NCBI GenBank assembly: GCA_913061145.1
Contig: CAJXUQ010000023.1
Location: 1 to 60,531 of the forward strand
Direction of reading: 5' to 3'
Length of the DNA stretch: 60,531 nucleotides
Source of the DNA: an uncultured Haliea sp.
Lineage (GTDB): Bacteria; Pseudomonadota; Gammaproteobacteria; Pseudomonadales; Halieaceae
In this document: positions 33,861-43,030 of the stretch, one piece after another
Layout: every line of letters begins with the position of its first letter
Numbering within the stretch: the stretch's first letter is position 1
The notes under the pieces: generated by a model
The model's input: the letters and a program-made list of their open reading frames with translations, nothing else
Told to the model about the DNA's origin: nothing
The model's database searches: none
Translations under genes and position numbers: made by a program

Positions 33861-35423
33861 ATGAATGCAAAGTTTAAGCCTCTGGGTCTTGTTGCTGCAG
33901 TAGCAGCGGCAACCGCGGGTTACAACGGCGTCGCAAATGCACAGTCACTGGCTGCTGCAAGCGACCTGGGTAACCTGGCACTGATCCCTTACTACACTGT
34001 CCGTGACGGCAACGTCACCGGCGTTCACATCACCAACACGAGCGATGCCACCCAGGTTGTCAAAGTACGCCTGCGTCGTGGTACCGACTCTATGGACGCC
34101 CTGGACTTTAACCTGATCCTGTCCCCCAAGGACGTATGGACCGGCTTCCTGGCGGCTGAAGGCGAGAACGTTGTCTTCAACACCACCGACAACTCTTGCA
34201 CCGCGCCCGCAACGGCCAACGGCAAGTTCACCATGCCCGGTATCTACCGTGCAGACGCTGATGAAGGCTACATCGAAATCATCGGCATGGGTCAGCCCAC
34301 CAGCGAAACTGCTCCGATTGCAGTATCAGCCAAGCACGGCGCCACTGGCGTGCCTGCTGACTGTGCGGCCGTTCGTGACAACTTCTTTGCTGGCGGCATC
34401 GCCACCACCGTTCGCGGTGTTGTAGACGGCGAGTCTTCAGTACAGCGCGTTGTGTCCACGGGTACCACGCTGGCACTGAACGAGTACGATGCTCCTGAAG
34501 ACGTGCTGAAAGTGTCCTACTTTATTCGCGATGCCGCTGGTGGTCGTGAATTCGGCAACAGCGCTACGCACATTGCCGGCTTCCTGTCTCAGGCAGCAAT
34601 CACCAACCAACAGTTCGGCCTGTTCTCCGCAGACCTGCTGGGCTTCGACTACCCCGACCTGAACGGCGGTATCCCGACTGCGGGTGATCGCGGTCAGTTC
34701 GCGACGCTGCGCAGCATCCTGGGTGACGCTTCCGTGATCAACGACTGGTCTGCCAATGCTGACCTGAACGTGGGCACCGACTGGGTTATCACCTTCCCCG
34801 GTCAGTACACCATGCTGGACCTGCCGCACTACTTCGGTTCTTTGCTGACTGCTGGCACTGATGGCGCTATTCCCTGTAATGCTGGTGCTCCGCTTCCGGC
34901 AGGCACGTTCGCTGGCACTACCGGTCCTTGTGACCATCGCGATATCCCGGCCGTAGCATCGTTTGACGTCTACGACCGTGAAGAACAGCAGCGTTCACAG
35001 CCCGACGGCGAGCTGGTTGTTTCTCCTCAGCTTCCCGGCCTGACAGTGCAGACCCTGCTGCCCTTCGAGGTTAACGTTGTACAGTGGGGCGCCGAGCCCG
35101 TACTGGGCAGCGAGAACTCCGACATCGTGGTAGCGGTACCTGACAGCCCCTTCGGTTGGGCCGAGCTGAGCGTAACCAGCGCAGCCAGCAAGGTACAGGC
35201 AATCTGTGATGCGACTGCGGGTAACGGTGCCCCTGCTGCCAGCCTGGCAAATGGAGCCTCCGGTATTGTTGCGGCTGCCGAAGCTTACGGCTGTGACTCT
35301 ACCGGTGTGAACGCTGACGAGATCCCGAAAATTGGCTTCGTAGCTTGGGAGCGTAGCTTCCCCAGCAACCCCGACGCCAACTACGGTCGTATCGTTGAGC
35401 ACTCTTACGGTAGCGCACCGTAA
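33861..35423 (+). CDS. Secreted cysteine-containing protein of unknown function, likely abundant
   Basis: 520 residues. Signal peptide MNAKFKPLGLVAAVAAATAG...NGVANA, then a mature part that begins LAAASDLGNLALIPYYTVRD with NTSDATQVVKVRLRRG and LSPKDVWTGFL. Six cysteines in the mature chain could form three disulfides. There is no membrane anchor, lipobox or sorting tail. The protein is rich in Ala, Gly, Thr and Asp and is probably beta-rich. Codon use is more even and looks like that of a highly expressed gene, and a strong promoter and a strong terminator bracket it. I do not recognise the family beyond similar hypothetical proteins in gammaproteobacteria. It could be a surface-layer or extracellular protein, perhaps exported by the nearby type II system; that is inference. 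Confidence 0.8.
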   Translation: MNAKFKPLGLVAAVAAATAGYNGVANAQSLAAASDLGNLALIPYYTVRDGNVTGVHITNTSDATQVVKVRLRRGTDSMDALDFNLILSPKDVWTGFLAAEGENVVFNTTDNSCTAPATANGKFTMPGIYRADADEGYIEIIGMGQPTSETAPIAVSAKHGATGVPADCAAVRDNFFAGGIATTVRGVVDGESSVQRVVSTGTTLALNEYDAPEDVLKVSYFIRDAAGGREFGNSATHIAGFLSQAAITNQQFGLFSADLLGFDYPDLNGGIPTAGDRGQFATLRSILGDASVINDWSANADLNVGTDWVITFPGQYTMLDLPHYFGSLLTAGTDGAIPCNAGAPLPAGTFAGTTGPCDHRDIPAVASFDVYDREEQQRSQPDGELVVSPQLPGLTVQTLLPFEVNVVQWGAEPVLGSENSDIVVAVPDSPFGWAELSVTSAASKVQAICDATAGNGAPAASLANGASGIVAAAEAYGCDSTGVNADEIPKIGFVAWERSFPSNPDANYGRIVEHSYGSAP

Positions 35424-35457
35424 TAGCGACTTAACGCGCTGTTGTAGTAAAATGAAG

Positions 35458-35486
35458 GCCGGCACCGTAAGGTGCCGGCTTTTTTA
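35458..35486 (+). terminator. Rho-independent terminator
   Basis: Perfect 9-bp stem GCCGGCACC-GTAA-GGTGCCGGC (35458-35479) followed by six Ts, 34 bases after the stop of the secreted protein gene. Confidence 0.92.
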
Positions 35487-35503
35487 TTGCCAGAGGTTTA
35501 TGC

Positions 35504-36412
35504 ATGTCCCTTACCCGTTTTTTCAGCTGCGCCGCACTGTTGTTGAGCATCACTGTGGGTGCCGCTGCCGACAATCCGCTTGCCATTGCGGATGGCGAAA
35601 CCCGCATTCATCGAGCCGAGCTCGAACAGATCATTTCCCGCTGGAGCGCGGAGATGCGCTCTGCGGCCGCCAACGACCTGGGCGACCGCATGGAACTGCT
35701 CAATATTGCTTTCATGAACAAGCGACTCGCTGAATCGGTCGACGATATGACGCCGGAAACACACGGTGACGACTACTGGAAGTTGTACTTCCAGTTACAA
35801 GGCCTGAAGCGCCGCTTTGCCATTGAGCAGCTGGTGGCGTCGATTGAGGTGCCCGATCTGTCGGCGCTGGCGGAAGAGCGCTACGCTACGGACAAGGACA
35901 AGTTTGCCCTGGTGCCGGAGAAGCGCCTGACCTCCCACATTCTGTTTTTGTGCCCCCCGGGGCAGTGTGACCGCGAGACTGTGCGTCCGGTGGCGCGAGA
36001 GGTGCTCGCCAAACTGCGTGAAGGTGCAGACTTCGAGGCTCTGGTCGCGGAATATTCCGAGGACCCTGGCTCACGTGACAAGGGCGGGCGCTTCGAGAAG
36101 TGGTTCAGCCTGGGGGAGAAGGGCGTTGAGCCCCGTTACACGGGCGGCGCCTTTGATATCGCCGAGGTCGGTGGTTACTCCGATCTGGTGGAAACCCAAT
36201 TTGGTGTGCACATTATCCGCTTGGACGATATCCAGCCCGAGCACTACCGCACGTTTGAAGAGGTGCGCCCCGCGATCCTGCAGAGCCTGAGAGCAGAGTA
36301 CCAGAAACTGGCTGTACAGGATTTTGAAGCGAACCTGATGCTCTCCGACGAGGGGTATATCAACGGGGACGTGGTGGACGCGTTGCTGGCGCCCTACAAA
36401 GCGGCGCCCTGA
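35504..36412 (+). CDS. Periplasmic parvulin-type peptidyl-prolyl isomerase
   Basis: 302 residues: signal peptide (MSLTRFFSCAALLLSITVGAAA), an N-terminal helical chaperone part (about 25-135), and a parvulin domain (about 140-250) with TSHILFLCPPGQ, LREGADFEALVAEYSEDPGS, GGRFEKWF and ETQFGVHIIRLDDI. Similar to PpiC/SurA-like periplasmic folding factors, shorter than SurA and with one PPIase domain. It follows the terminator of the secreted protein gene by 17 bases, so it may be read by leakage or by its own promoter. A role in folding the neighbouring secreted protein is possible but only inferred. Confidence 0.85.
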   Translation: MSLTRFFSCAALLLSITVGAAADNPLAIADGETRIHRAELEQIISRWSAEMRSAAANDLGDRMELLNIAFMNKRLAESVDDMTPETHGDDYWKLYFQLQGLKRRFAIEQLVASIEVPDLSALAEERYATDKDKFALVPEKRLTSHILFLCPPGQCDRETVRPVAREVLAKLREGADFEALVAEYSEDPGSRDKGGRFEKWFSLGEKGVEPRYTGGAFDIAEVGGYSDLVETQFGVHIIRLDDIQPEHYRTFEEVRPAILQSLRAEYQKLAVQDFEANLMLSDEGYINGDVVDALLAPYKAAP

Positions 36413-36448
36413 TCAGGGCCGTGATGCTTGCAACCGGGTACAGGCGCC

Positions 36449-37642
36449 ATGCCTCCCGCTAGTCCGCAGTCCAGCGCGCCGGTGTTGCTGTTTGTGGTGG
36501 GGATGCACCGCTCCGGCACCTCGGCGCTGTGCGCCGCACTGCACGCCTGCGGTGCGACCTTCGGCGACCGTTTGCTGGCGCCCATGGCCGGCGTGAACGA
36601 CGAGGGTTTTTGGGAGGACATTGATGTCGTGGCGGCCAACGAGGCATTGTTGGCGGCGGCAGGAATGCGCTGGTACGCCGTGTCCCGAAGCGATGAGTGC
36701 CGGTGGCCCGAGGAGGCCCTGCAGCGCTTTCAGGCCTGTGCACAAGCCATACTGCAGCGCGGCTTCGGCAGTGGCCCTGTGCAGGTGGTCAAGGATCCAC
36801 GCCTGTGCATCACCTTGCCGCTCTGGTTGCGTGCCTGCGCTGACCTGGCCGTGGCCGCGCAGGTGTGCACCGCATCCCGCGCGCCGATTGAGGTGGCGCA
36901 ATCCCTGCAGCGGCGCGATGGCTTTCCGCTGGGCTATGGTCTGCGGCTTGACCTGGCTTACCGCCGCGCGCTGGATGCGGCCGTACCGTCCTCAGCGCTT
37001 GCGGTCAGCTTTCCGGAATTGTTGCAGGACGCCTCAGCGGTCATGTCGCGGCTGGCAACACAGCTGCCCCTGCAGGCGGGCGAGGATGCCGTTGCAGCGG
37101 CCGTGAGATGCGACCTGCGGCACCACAGTGCCTCGGGCGCCGTCGGGTCGGGCGCCGGTGCGTCCGGCGCCGGTGCGTCGGGCGCTCCCAATCTGCTGGA
37201 ACAGCCGGTGATTGCCGCCAGTGAGCTGGCAGCCCTGGAAGCGGCGATCGAGGAGCAGTACCCCGTTGCGGGATTGCTGTCTGAGTGGGCCGAGGGCTTT
37301 GTAGCGCGCGGCACACAGCTGACTGAACTCGGTGAGTCGCACAGTCGTGCCCTCGCGACCATCGCGGAGCGCGATGCACAAATTGCCGATCTGGACGGCC
37401 GACTGCAGGACACCGGTGCCTGGCTGGAGCGCGCCCTGGCGACGGTTGAAGAGCGCGACGGGCAGATCGCAGAACTGGACCGCAGATTGGCCGACATTGG
37501 TGACATGCACAGCCATGCGCTGCAGGTGATTGCTGAGAAGGATCGTGAAATTGCCGACAAGGATAGTGAGATCGCCGAAATCTATGCCACCCCGGTGGTC
37601 GGCCGCATTCTGCGCCGGGTGCACCGCAAACGTGAGCCGTAG
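36449..37642 (+). CDS. Sulfotransferase-like protein 2 with coiled-coil repeats
   Basis: 397 residues from the ATG at 36449 (a TTG at 36428 is an upstream option). Residues 10-225 form a P-loop sulfotransferase-like domain with VVGMHRSGTSALCAAL and KDPRLCITLPLWL. Then comes a low-complexity linker of GAGAS repeats (about 231-250) and a C-terminal coiled coil of three 28-residue repeats (about 300-385), each with the pattern ALATIAERDAQIADLD, ending in a basic tail RILRRVHRKREP. The coil should drive oligomerisation or bind the following glycosyltransferase. It is followed after 38 bases by that gene. Confidence 0.75.
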   Translation: MPPASPQSSAPVLLFVVGMHRSGTSALCAALHACGATFGDRLLAPMAGVNDEGFWEDIDVVAANEALLAAAGMRWYAVSRSDECRWPEEALQRFQACAQAILQRGFGSGPVQVVKDPRLCITLPLWLRACADLAVAAQVCTASRAPIEVAQSLQRRDGFPLGYGLRLDLAYRRALDAAVPSSALAVSFPELLQDASAVMSRLATQLPLQAGEDAVAAAVRCDLRHHSASGAVGSGAGASGAGASGAPNLLEQPVIAASELAALEAAIEEQYPVAGLLSEWAEGFVARGTQLTELGESHSRALATIAERDAQIADLDGRLQDTGAWLERALATVEERDGQIAELDRRLADIGDMHSHALQVIAEKDREIADKDSEIAEIYATPVVGRILRRVHRKREP

Positions 37643-37680
37643 TCCGGGCGAACAACGCAGGGCGGTCAACAGGAGTGAGC

Positions 37681-39867
37681 GTGCGCAGCGTTGACATCGT
37701 GGTGCCGGTCTATACCGGTGTGGAGGAGACAAGGCGTTGCCTGGAAACCGCGCTGGCGACGGCGGATCCTGCCTGGGCGCGTCTGGTGGTGGTCAACGAC
37801 GGTTCGCCGGATCCTGAAATCACCGCCCTTTTGCGTGATTTCGCAGGGCGGCATGACGGCGTCGTGCTGCTGGAAAACGCGCAGAATCTGGGCTTCGTCG
37901 CGACGGCCAATCGGGGCATGCAGTACGATGCGGAACGCGATGTCGTGCTGCTGAACAGTGATGTCGAAGTGGCCAACGACTGGCTGCACCGCCTCCGGGA
38001 GGCGGCCTACCACCATCCCCGGGCAGGCAGTCTCACACCCTTCGCCAACAACGCCACCATCTGCAGCTTTCCCAATTTCTGCAAGGACAATGCGCTGCTG
38101 TTCGGTCTTGATGTCGCAGAGATCGACCGGGTGTTCGCGGAGCAGTTCAGCGCGGCTGATGCCTTCGAGGTGCCCACGGGCGTCGGCTGCTGCATGTACC
38201 TGCGGCGGGATTGCCTGAACGAGGTTGGCCTGTTCGATGTGGCAACCTTTGGCCGCGGCTATGGCGAAGAGAACGACTGGTGCCAGCGCGCGCAGCGTGC
38301 CGGCTGGCGCAATCTGCACCTCGCCAACTGCTTTGTGTACCACAAGGGTGGAGTGAGCTTCGCCGACGAGCAAACGCCGCGCGTTGCCAGGGCCATGGCG
38401 CTGCTGGATGAGCGCTACCCGCGGTATCACGCGGAAATTCAGGCCTTCATCGCGCGTGACCCCGCGCGCGGCGCACGTACCGGCGCCCTGCTGGCCCTGC
38501 TGGCCGGGCAGCCGCGGCCCAAGATTCTCTGCCTGTCGCACAAACTCGGTGGCGGTGCGCAACAGCATGTCGATGAATTGGCCAGCCTGTACACGGCCGA
38601 TGCCCTGTTTGTACAACTGACACCTGCGGTGGAGGGGCAGACGGTCACGCTGAGTGTGTTTGACGCCGGTGTGCGCCTGGCCGATGGTCTGCACTTCTCG
38701 GTGGACGGCGAGTTCGATGCGCTGGTGGCACTGCTGCGCGAGCTGGGTATCGGCCGGGTACATTTCCACCACACCATGGGACTGCACCCGCGGCTGTGGG
38801 TGCTCGCCAGTGCCCTGGGCTGCAAGCACGACCTCACCATCCACGACTATTACCTGATCAACGGTAACCCGACGCTTACCGATGCGGATGCGCGTTTCGT
38901 CGGTGACGACACCAGCGATTTTGACCAGCGCTGTGCCGGGCACTACCCGCTGCCCGAAGGTGTTTCTGCACAACAGTGGCGTGCCAGCCAGGGGCTGCTG
39001 ATCGAGCAGGCTGAGCGCGTGATTTTCCCCTCTACCGATTGCGCCGCACGCTTCCAGAGGTTCTTCCCGGTGCGCAACGCCGTGACGGCCTGGCACCCGG
39101 ATTTTCTCGCCTCACAGCCTTACCCGCAACCGGTCTGGCGGCACGTGCCGTCGCGGCCATTGAAAGTGCTGGTGGTGGGGGCAATCAGTCGAGAGAAGGG
39201 CGCGGATGTACTGGAGTCGGTGGCCGATGAACTGGCCGCCACCGGCCTGGTGGAGTTCCATCTGCTGGGTTACGCCTATCGCGCGCTGGGCAGGTCGGTA
39301 GTCACCCACGGTCCCTACGCCAACGCCGACGCCTGGGGCCTGATTGAGGCGATTGCCCCGGATGTCGTGTGGTTTCCGGCCCAGTGGCCCGAGACCTACA
39401 GCTACACCTTGAGCCTCGCCCTGCACCTGGGCTTGCCCGTCGTGGTGCCGGACATTGGTGCCTTTGTCGAGCGGGTATCGGGCCGGCCCCTGAGTACCAT
39501 CATGCCCTGGAATACGAGCACCGCACAGTGGGGTGAGCTGTGGCAGCGCTTCGCGCGTGGCGAACAGCCCGGCAGCGCACCCCAGAGCCCGGTGGCGAAC
39601 CCTGACGCGAGTTTCTATGCGGGCGCCTATCTGGCGCCTGTGGTCCCACGGCAGGGGGTCTTTGCGCCGGGGCGCATTGCCTCGTTGGCGGGCAATCTGC
39701 ATGCGGGCACGCCGCGCCTGAGTCGCTCAGAGCGTCTGCTGGGGTTGATCTGGCGCATCAGTCGGCACCCCCTGGTGGCCCGGCTGGTATCCTGGGTCCC
39801 CTTCCGGGTGCAGCAGGCGATCAAACGCCGGCTCTCTGCCCGCCCCATGCACGATATCGTGCGTTAA
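37681..39867 (+). CDS. Two-domain glycosyltransferase (GT2 plus GT4-like)
   Basis: About 728 residues. The N-terminal GT-A domain (about 1-270) has VDIVVPVYTGVEETRRCL, VVVNDGSPDPE, LLNSDVEVANDW (DXD-like) and GYGEENDWCQRA. The C-terminal GT-B domain (about 280-640) has KILCLSHKLGGGAQQHVDEL, FHHTMGLHP, VLVVGAISREKGADVL and a PETYSYTLSLALHLGLPVVVPD donor-site segment. A GTG at 37681 is chosen because AGGAG lies five bases before it; the GTG at 37675 is too close. Such fused enzymes add two sugars to surface polysaccharides. No membrane segments are seen. Confidence 0.85.
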   Translation: MRSVDIVVPVYTGVEETRRCLETALATADPAWARLVVVNDGSPDPEITALLRDFAGRHDGVVLLENAQNLGFVATANRGMQYDAERDVVLLNSDVEVANDWLHRLREAAYHHPRAGSLTPFANNATICSFPNFCKDNALLFGLDVAEIDRVFAEQFSAADAFEVPTGVGCCMYLRRDCLNEVGLFDVATFGRGYGEENDWCQRAQRAGWRNLHLANCFVYHKGGVSFADEQTPRVARAMALLDERYPRYHAEIQAFIARDPARGARTGALLALLAGQPRPKILCLSHKLGGGAQQHVDELASLYTADALFVQLTPAVEGQTVTLSVFDAGVRLADGLHFSVDGEFDALVALLRELGIGRVHFHHTMGLHPRLWVLASALGCKHDLTIHDYYLINGNPTLTDADARFVGDDTSDFDQRCAGHYPLPEGVSAQQWRASQGLLIEQAERVIFPSTDCAARFQRFFPVRNAVTAWHPDFLASQPYPQPVWRHVPSRPLKVLVVGAISREKGADVLESVADELAATGLVEFHLLGYAYRALGRSVVTHGPYANADAWGLIEAIAPDVVWFPAQWPETYSYTLSLALHLGLPVVVPDIGAFVERVSGRPLSTIMPWNTSTAQWGELWQRFARGEQPGSAPQSPVANPDASFYAGAYLAPVVPRQGVFAPGRIASLAGNLHAGTPRLSRSERLLGLIWRISRHPLVARLVSWVPFRVQQAIKRRLSARPMHDIVR

Positions 39868-39878
39868 GGGAAGTCGTT

Positions 39879-40985
39879 ATGGCCACGGTTTACCTTCACA
39901 TCGGCGCGCCGAAGACGGCCACATCCAGCCTGCAGGCGATGCTGGCCGCACACCACGATGACCTGCTGGCTGCGGGTATTCTCTACCCCGCGACCTGTCG
40001 CCACGGGGACGCGCACCATGTGCTGGTGGCGGACCTGATCGATAAATACCAGGCCAACCCGATGCCGGACATCTGGTACGGCGATTTTCCCCGCGGCCAG
40101 GCCTGGTCGCGCCTGCGGGCCGAGCTTGCTGCCGCCGGGCCCACCGTGCACACGGCGATCGTCAGCTCGGAACTGTTCTTTGGCCAGTCGATCAACATCG
40201 AGCGGATGCTGGGCGATATCCAGGCGGCGCTCGCCGGCCACGATGTGCGTGTCCTGATGTACCTGCGACGCCAGGACCAGCTGTATGCCTCGTTTTATAA
40301 CCAGGACGTCAAGGGGGCGCGGCAATGGCCAGGCAGCGCCTACGAGTTCTATGAGACGCACCAGATATTCCAGCGCGACTACGACCAGGTGGTCGATATG
40401 TGGGGTGCCGCGTTCGGTCACGCCAATCTCCGCGTGCGCCCCTTTGAGCCGGCGCAGTGGCCCGGTGGCGACATGGTCAAGGACTTCTGCCAGGTGACCG
40501 GACTGCCACCGCTGCGTGCTGTGGGCGCGGAACCCAACGACGGCCTGGGTGCGAACCAGCTGTATATCAAGCGCTGCCTCAACCACATGGGATACGACAA
40601 GGCGGACAACGACCGCGTGGTGGGCCTGCTGCTGAACCTGTGTAGAGAGTCGCCGTTGAAAAGCGTGCGCTACGTCAATATGGGTTGCTACGGGCGCCTG
40701 CGCGAGCGCTGGACCCGGACCAACCAGCGCCTCGGCGCGGTGGTCGGTGACGGCGGCAACTTCTTCCACGCGCCCGTACCGGAGCCCGCCGCAGTGCCCG
40801 AATATGCGCTGGACCGGGCTCTCCTCGGGGATTTTCTGCAGCGGCTTCTGGCGGCCGGCCTCGGCGGGCACCTGGGTAGCCTGCGCGGGCTGTTTGCCCG
40901 CGCGGCGCTGCTGGTCATCGCCGAGCAGGGCCTGTGGGATGCGGTTCCCCGCAGTGATAGAGTGACCTTCGAGTCCTGGGTGTAG
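39879..40985 (+). CDS. Sulfotransferase-like protein 3
   Basis: 368 residues. The N-terminal motif VYLHIGAPKTATSSLQAML binds the 5'-phosphosulfate in the sulfotransferase fold, and VLMYLRRQDQLYASFYNQ is the 3'-phosphate region. The middle and C-terminal helices are typical of the sulfotransferase-like proteins next to glycosyltransferases in marine bacteria. It lies 11 bases after the two-domain glycosyltransferase and 11 before the permease gene. The acceptor is unknown. Confidence 0.75.
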   Translation: MATVYLHIGAPKTATSSLQAMLAAHHDDLLAAGILYPATCRHGDAHHVLVADLIDKYQANPMPDIWYGDFPRGQAWSRLRAELAAAGPTVHTAIVSSELFFGQSINIERMLGDIQAALAGHDVRVLMYLRRQDQLYASFYNQDVKGARQWPGSAYEFYETHQIFQRDYDQVVDMWGAAFGHANLRVRPFEPAQWPGGDMVKDFCQVTGLPPLRAVGAEPNDGLGANQLYIKRCLNHMGYDKADNDRVVGLLLNLCRESPLKSVRYVNMGCYGRLRERWTRTNQRLGAVVGDGGNFFHAPVPEPAAVPEYALDRALLGDFLQRLLAAGLGGHLGSLRGLFARAALLVIAEQGLWDAVPRSDRVTFESWV

Positions 40986-40996
40986 GCGCGACTGAC

Positions 40997-42241
40997 ATGA
41001 ACCTGGAAAGCAGCGGCTGGCGCTCAGCCGTGTTCAATCGGCGCATGCTCATCTGCGTGTTCACCGGGCTTGCCTCGGGCATGCCGCTGTATGTGCTGCT
41101 GCAGCTGGTTCCGGCCTGGTTGCGTGACCAGGGGGTTTCCCTTGCAGAGATCGGCCTCTTCGCGCTGGTCGGCATCCCCTACGTGTGGAAGTTTCTCTGG
41201 GCGCCCTTGATGGATCGCTGGATCCCGCCACTGCTGGGCAGGCGTCGCGGCTGGATGTTCCTTTGCCAGTTGGCACTGATTGCGTCCATTGGTGTGCTGG
41301 GCGCCTTTGATCCGCAGCAATCCACCTGGGTGATCGCTTGGCTGGCCTTTGGGGTGGCATTTTTCAGCGCCAGCCAGGATGTTGCGCTGGATGCGTTTCG
41401 TCGCGAAATTCTGCCCGACCGGGAACTGGGCCTGGGCAACGCGATTCACGTACAGGCCTACCGCATATCGAGCCTGATACCGGGCTCCCTGTCGCTGATC
41501 CTCGCAGATATTCTGCCGTGGAGCACGGTGTTCTGGATAACGGCCGCGTTCATGCTGGTGGCGTTGTGCATGAGCCTGCTGGTTGCCGAGCCAGACTCCG
41601 AATTGCCGACCGGCACGGGGCTGCGCGAGGCGGTGGTAGCGCCATTCTCGGAGTACCTGCAGCGCCGTGGCTGGACGGGCGTCTGTCTGGTGATTGGCTT
41701 CATGGTGCTCTACAAGATCGGCGACAATATGGCGACGGCCCTGGCGACCCCGTTCTATATCGATATGGGGTTTTCCATGACCGAGATCGGTGTGGTTGCC
41801 AAGAACGCCGCGCTGTGGCCGGCAATTGTGGGGGGCTTGCTGGGCGGTATCGCCATGCTGCGCCTGGGTATCAATCGCTCCCTGTGGGTTTTCGGTGCAG
41901 TGCAGCTGCTGAGCATCCTCGGCTTCGCGGTGTTGGCCGGCAGCGGGCCGCTACTCTGGCTGCTGGCGGTCGTTATTGCCTTTGAGTACCTCGGTGTCGG
42001 CATGGGCACGGCGGCCTTTACCGCCTTCATTGCCCGTGAAACCAGCCGCACCTACGCCGCCACGCAGTTCGCGCTGTTCACGGCTATTGCGGCACTGCCA
42101 AGAACCTTTGCCAATGCCAGTACCGGTGTCATTGTCGAGGCGGTGGGCTGGCAGTCGTTTTTCCTGCTCTGCACACTGCTGGCCGTGCCTGGCATGCTCT
42201 TGCTGCTGTGGGTGGCACCCTGGCGGGAGGCGCCGGCATGA
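40997..42241 (+). CDS. AmpG-like MFS permease
   Basis: 414 residues with about 12 predicted TM helices. Seen: NRRMLICVFTGLASGMPLYV, WLRDQGVSLAEIGLFAL, PYVWKFLWAPLMDRW and FFSASQDVALDAFRREIL, the hallmark of AmpG muropeptide permeases. Known: AmpG imports anhydro-muropeptides for recycling. Here it is embedded among glycan-modifying genes with tight spacing, and it overlaps the next gene by four bases, so a substrate linked to the local pathway cannot be excluded. The start ATG at 40997 fits a GACTGAC-like weak site. Confidence 0.85.
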   Translation: MNLESSGWRSAVFNRRMLICVFTGLASGMPLYVLLQLVPAWLRDQGVSLAEIGLFALVGIPYVWKFLWAPLMDRWIPPLLGRRRGWMFLCQLALIASIGVLGAFDPQQSTWVIAWLAFGVAFFSASQDVALDAFRREILPDRELGLGNAIHVQAYRISSLIPGSLSLILADILPWSTVFWITAAFMLVALCMSLLVAEPDSELPTGTGLREAVVAPFSEYLQRRGWTGVCLVIGFMVLYKIGDNMATALATPFYIDMGFSMTEIGVVAKNAALWPAIVGGLLGGIAMLRLGINRSLWVFGAVQLLSILGFAVLAGSGPLLWLLAVVIAFEYLGVGMGTAAFTAFIARETSRTYAATQFALFTAIAALPRTFANASTGVIVEAVGWQSFFLLCTLLAVPGMLLLLWVAPWREAPA

Positions 42242-42936
42242 CGGGCCAACCCCGGCGCGTGATCGCCATACTGGGCATGCACCGCAGTGGCACCAGCTGC
42301 CTCACCGGCTCGCTGCAGGAAGCGGGCCTGGAGCTGGGCGAGCACCACACCTGGAACCCTTACAATCGCAAGGGCAATCGCGAGAACCAGGATTTTGTCG
42401 ACCTGCATGACAGTATCCTCGCGGCGAATGGCGGTGCCTGGGACAGCCCGCCGCGGACCACAAACTGGTCCGACGCCCACCGCGAGCGGGCCCGCCGCCT
42501 GCTGGCCGAGTATGCGGGGGTGGAGGCGCTCGGCTTCAAGGACCCGCGATGCCTGTTGTTGCTGGCCGGCTGGCGTGAGCTGGTTCCGGGGCTGGAGCGG
42601 GTCGGTATATTCCGCCACCCGGAAGCGGTTGCAGCCTCCCTGTTGAACCGCAGCCAGATGCCGCGGCAGCAGGCGCTTGCGCTGTGGTATGCCTACAATC
42701 GCCTGCTGTATCGCGAATATCGCCGCAAGCCCTTCCCACTGCTGTGTTTTGACGATGGGGAGGCCCTGTTCAACCGCAACGTCGATGATGTGATTGACCG
42801 GCTGCGCCTGCAGCCCGTTGCGGCGCCCACCCGCTTTTATGACAACACCCTGAAAACCTACCAGGCCAGTACACAGCCGCGGCTGCCGTGGAAGATTCGC
42901 TACCTCTACTACCGGTTGCGGCGGGTGAGCCTGTGA
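42238..42936 (+). CDS. Sulfotransferase-like protein 4
   Basis: 232 residues from the ATG that overlaps the permease stop (ATGA). P-loop motif VIAILGMHRSGTSCLTGSL, then GFKDPRCLLLLAGWREL and IFRHPEAVAASLLNRSQ for PAPS binding. It is the same subfamily as the N-terminal domain of the coiled-coil protein at 36449, without the coil. A C-terminal basic segment KIRYLYYRLRRVSL might touch the membrane. Confidence 0.75.
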   Translation: MTGQPRRVIAILGMHRSGTSCLTGSLQEAGLELGEHHTWNPYNRKGNRENQDFVDLHDSILAANGGAWDSPPRTTNWSDAHRERARRLLAEYAGVEALGFKDPRCLLLLAGWRELVPGLERVGIFRHPEAVAASLLNRSQMPRQQALALWYAYNRLLYREYRRKPFPLLCFDDGEALFNRNVDDVIDRLRLQPVAAPTRFYDNTLKTYQASTQPRLPWKIRYLYYRLRRVSL

Positions 42937-43030
42937 GGCGGGTCAAGCCTGCACCCCTGACGGCGTGGCGGTATGGCAGCCAGTCCGTTACTATCTGCAC
43001 ACGCCACCGGGGCCGCTGAACGGATAATAA

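Noticed and set aside
40997..42241. Polysaccharide flippase for the glycan region
   Set aside because: The motifs are those of AmpG-type MFS permeases, not of Wzx or MATE-type flippases.
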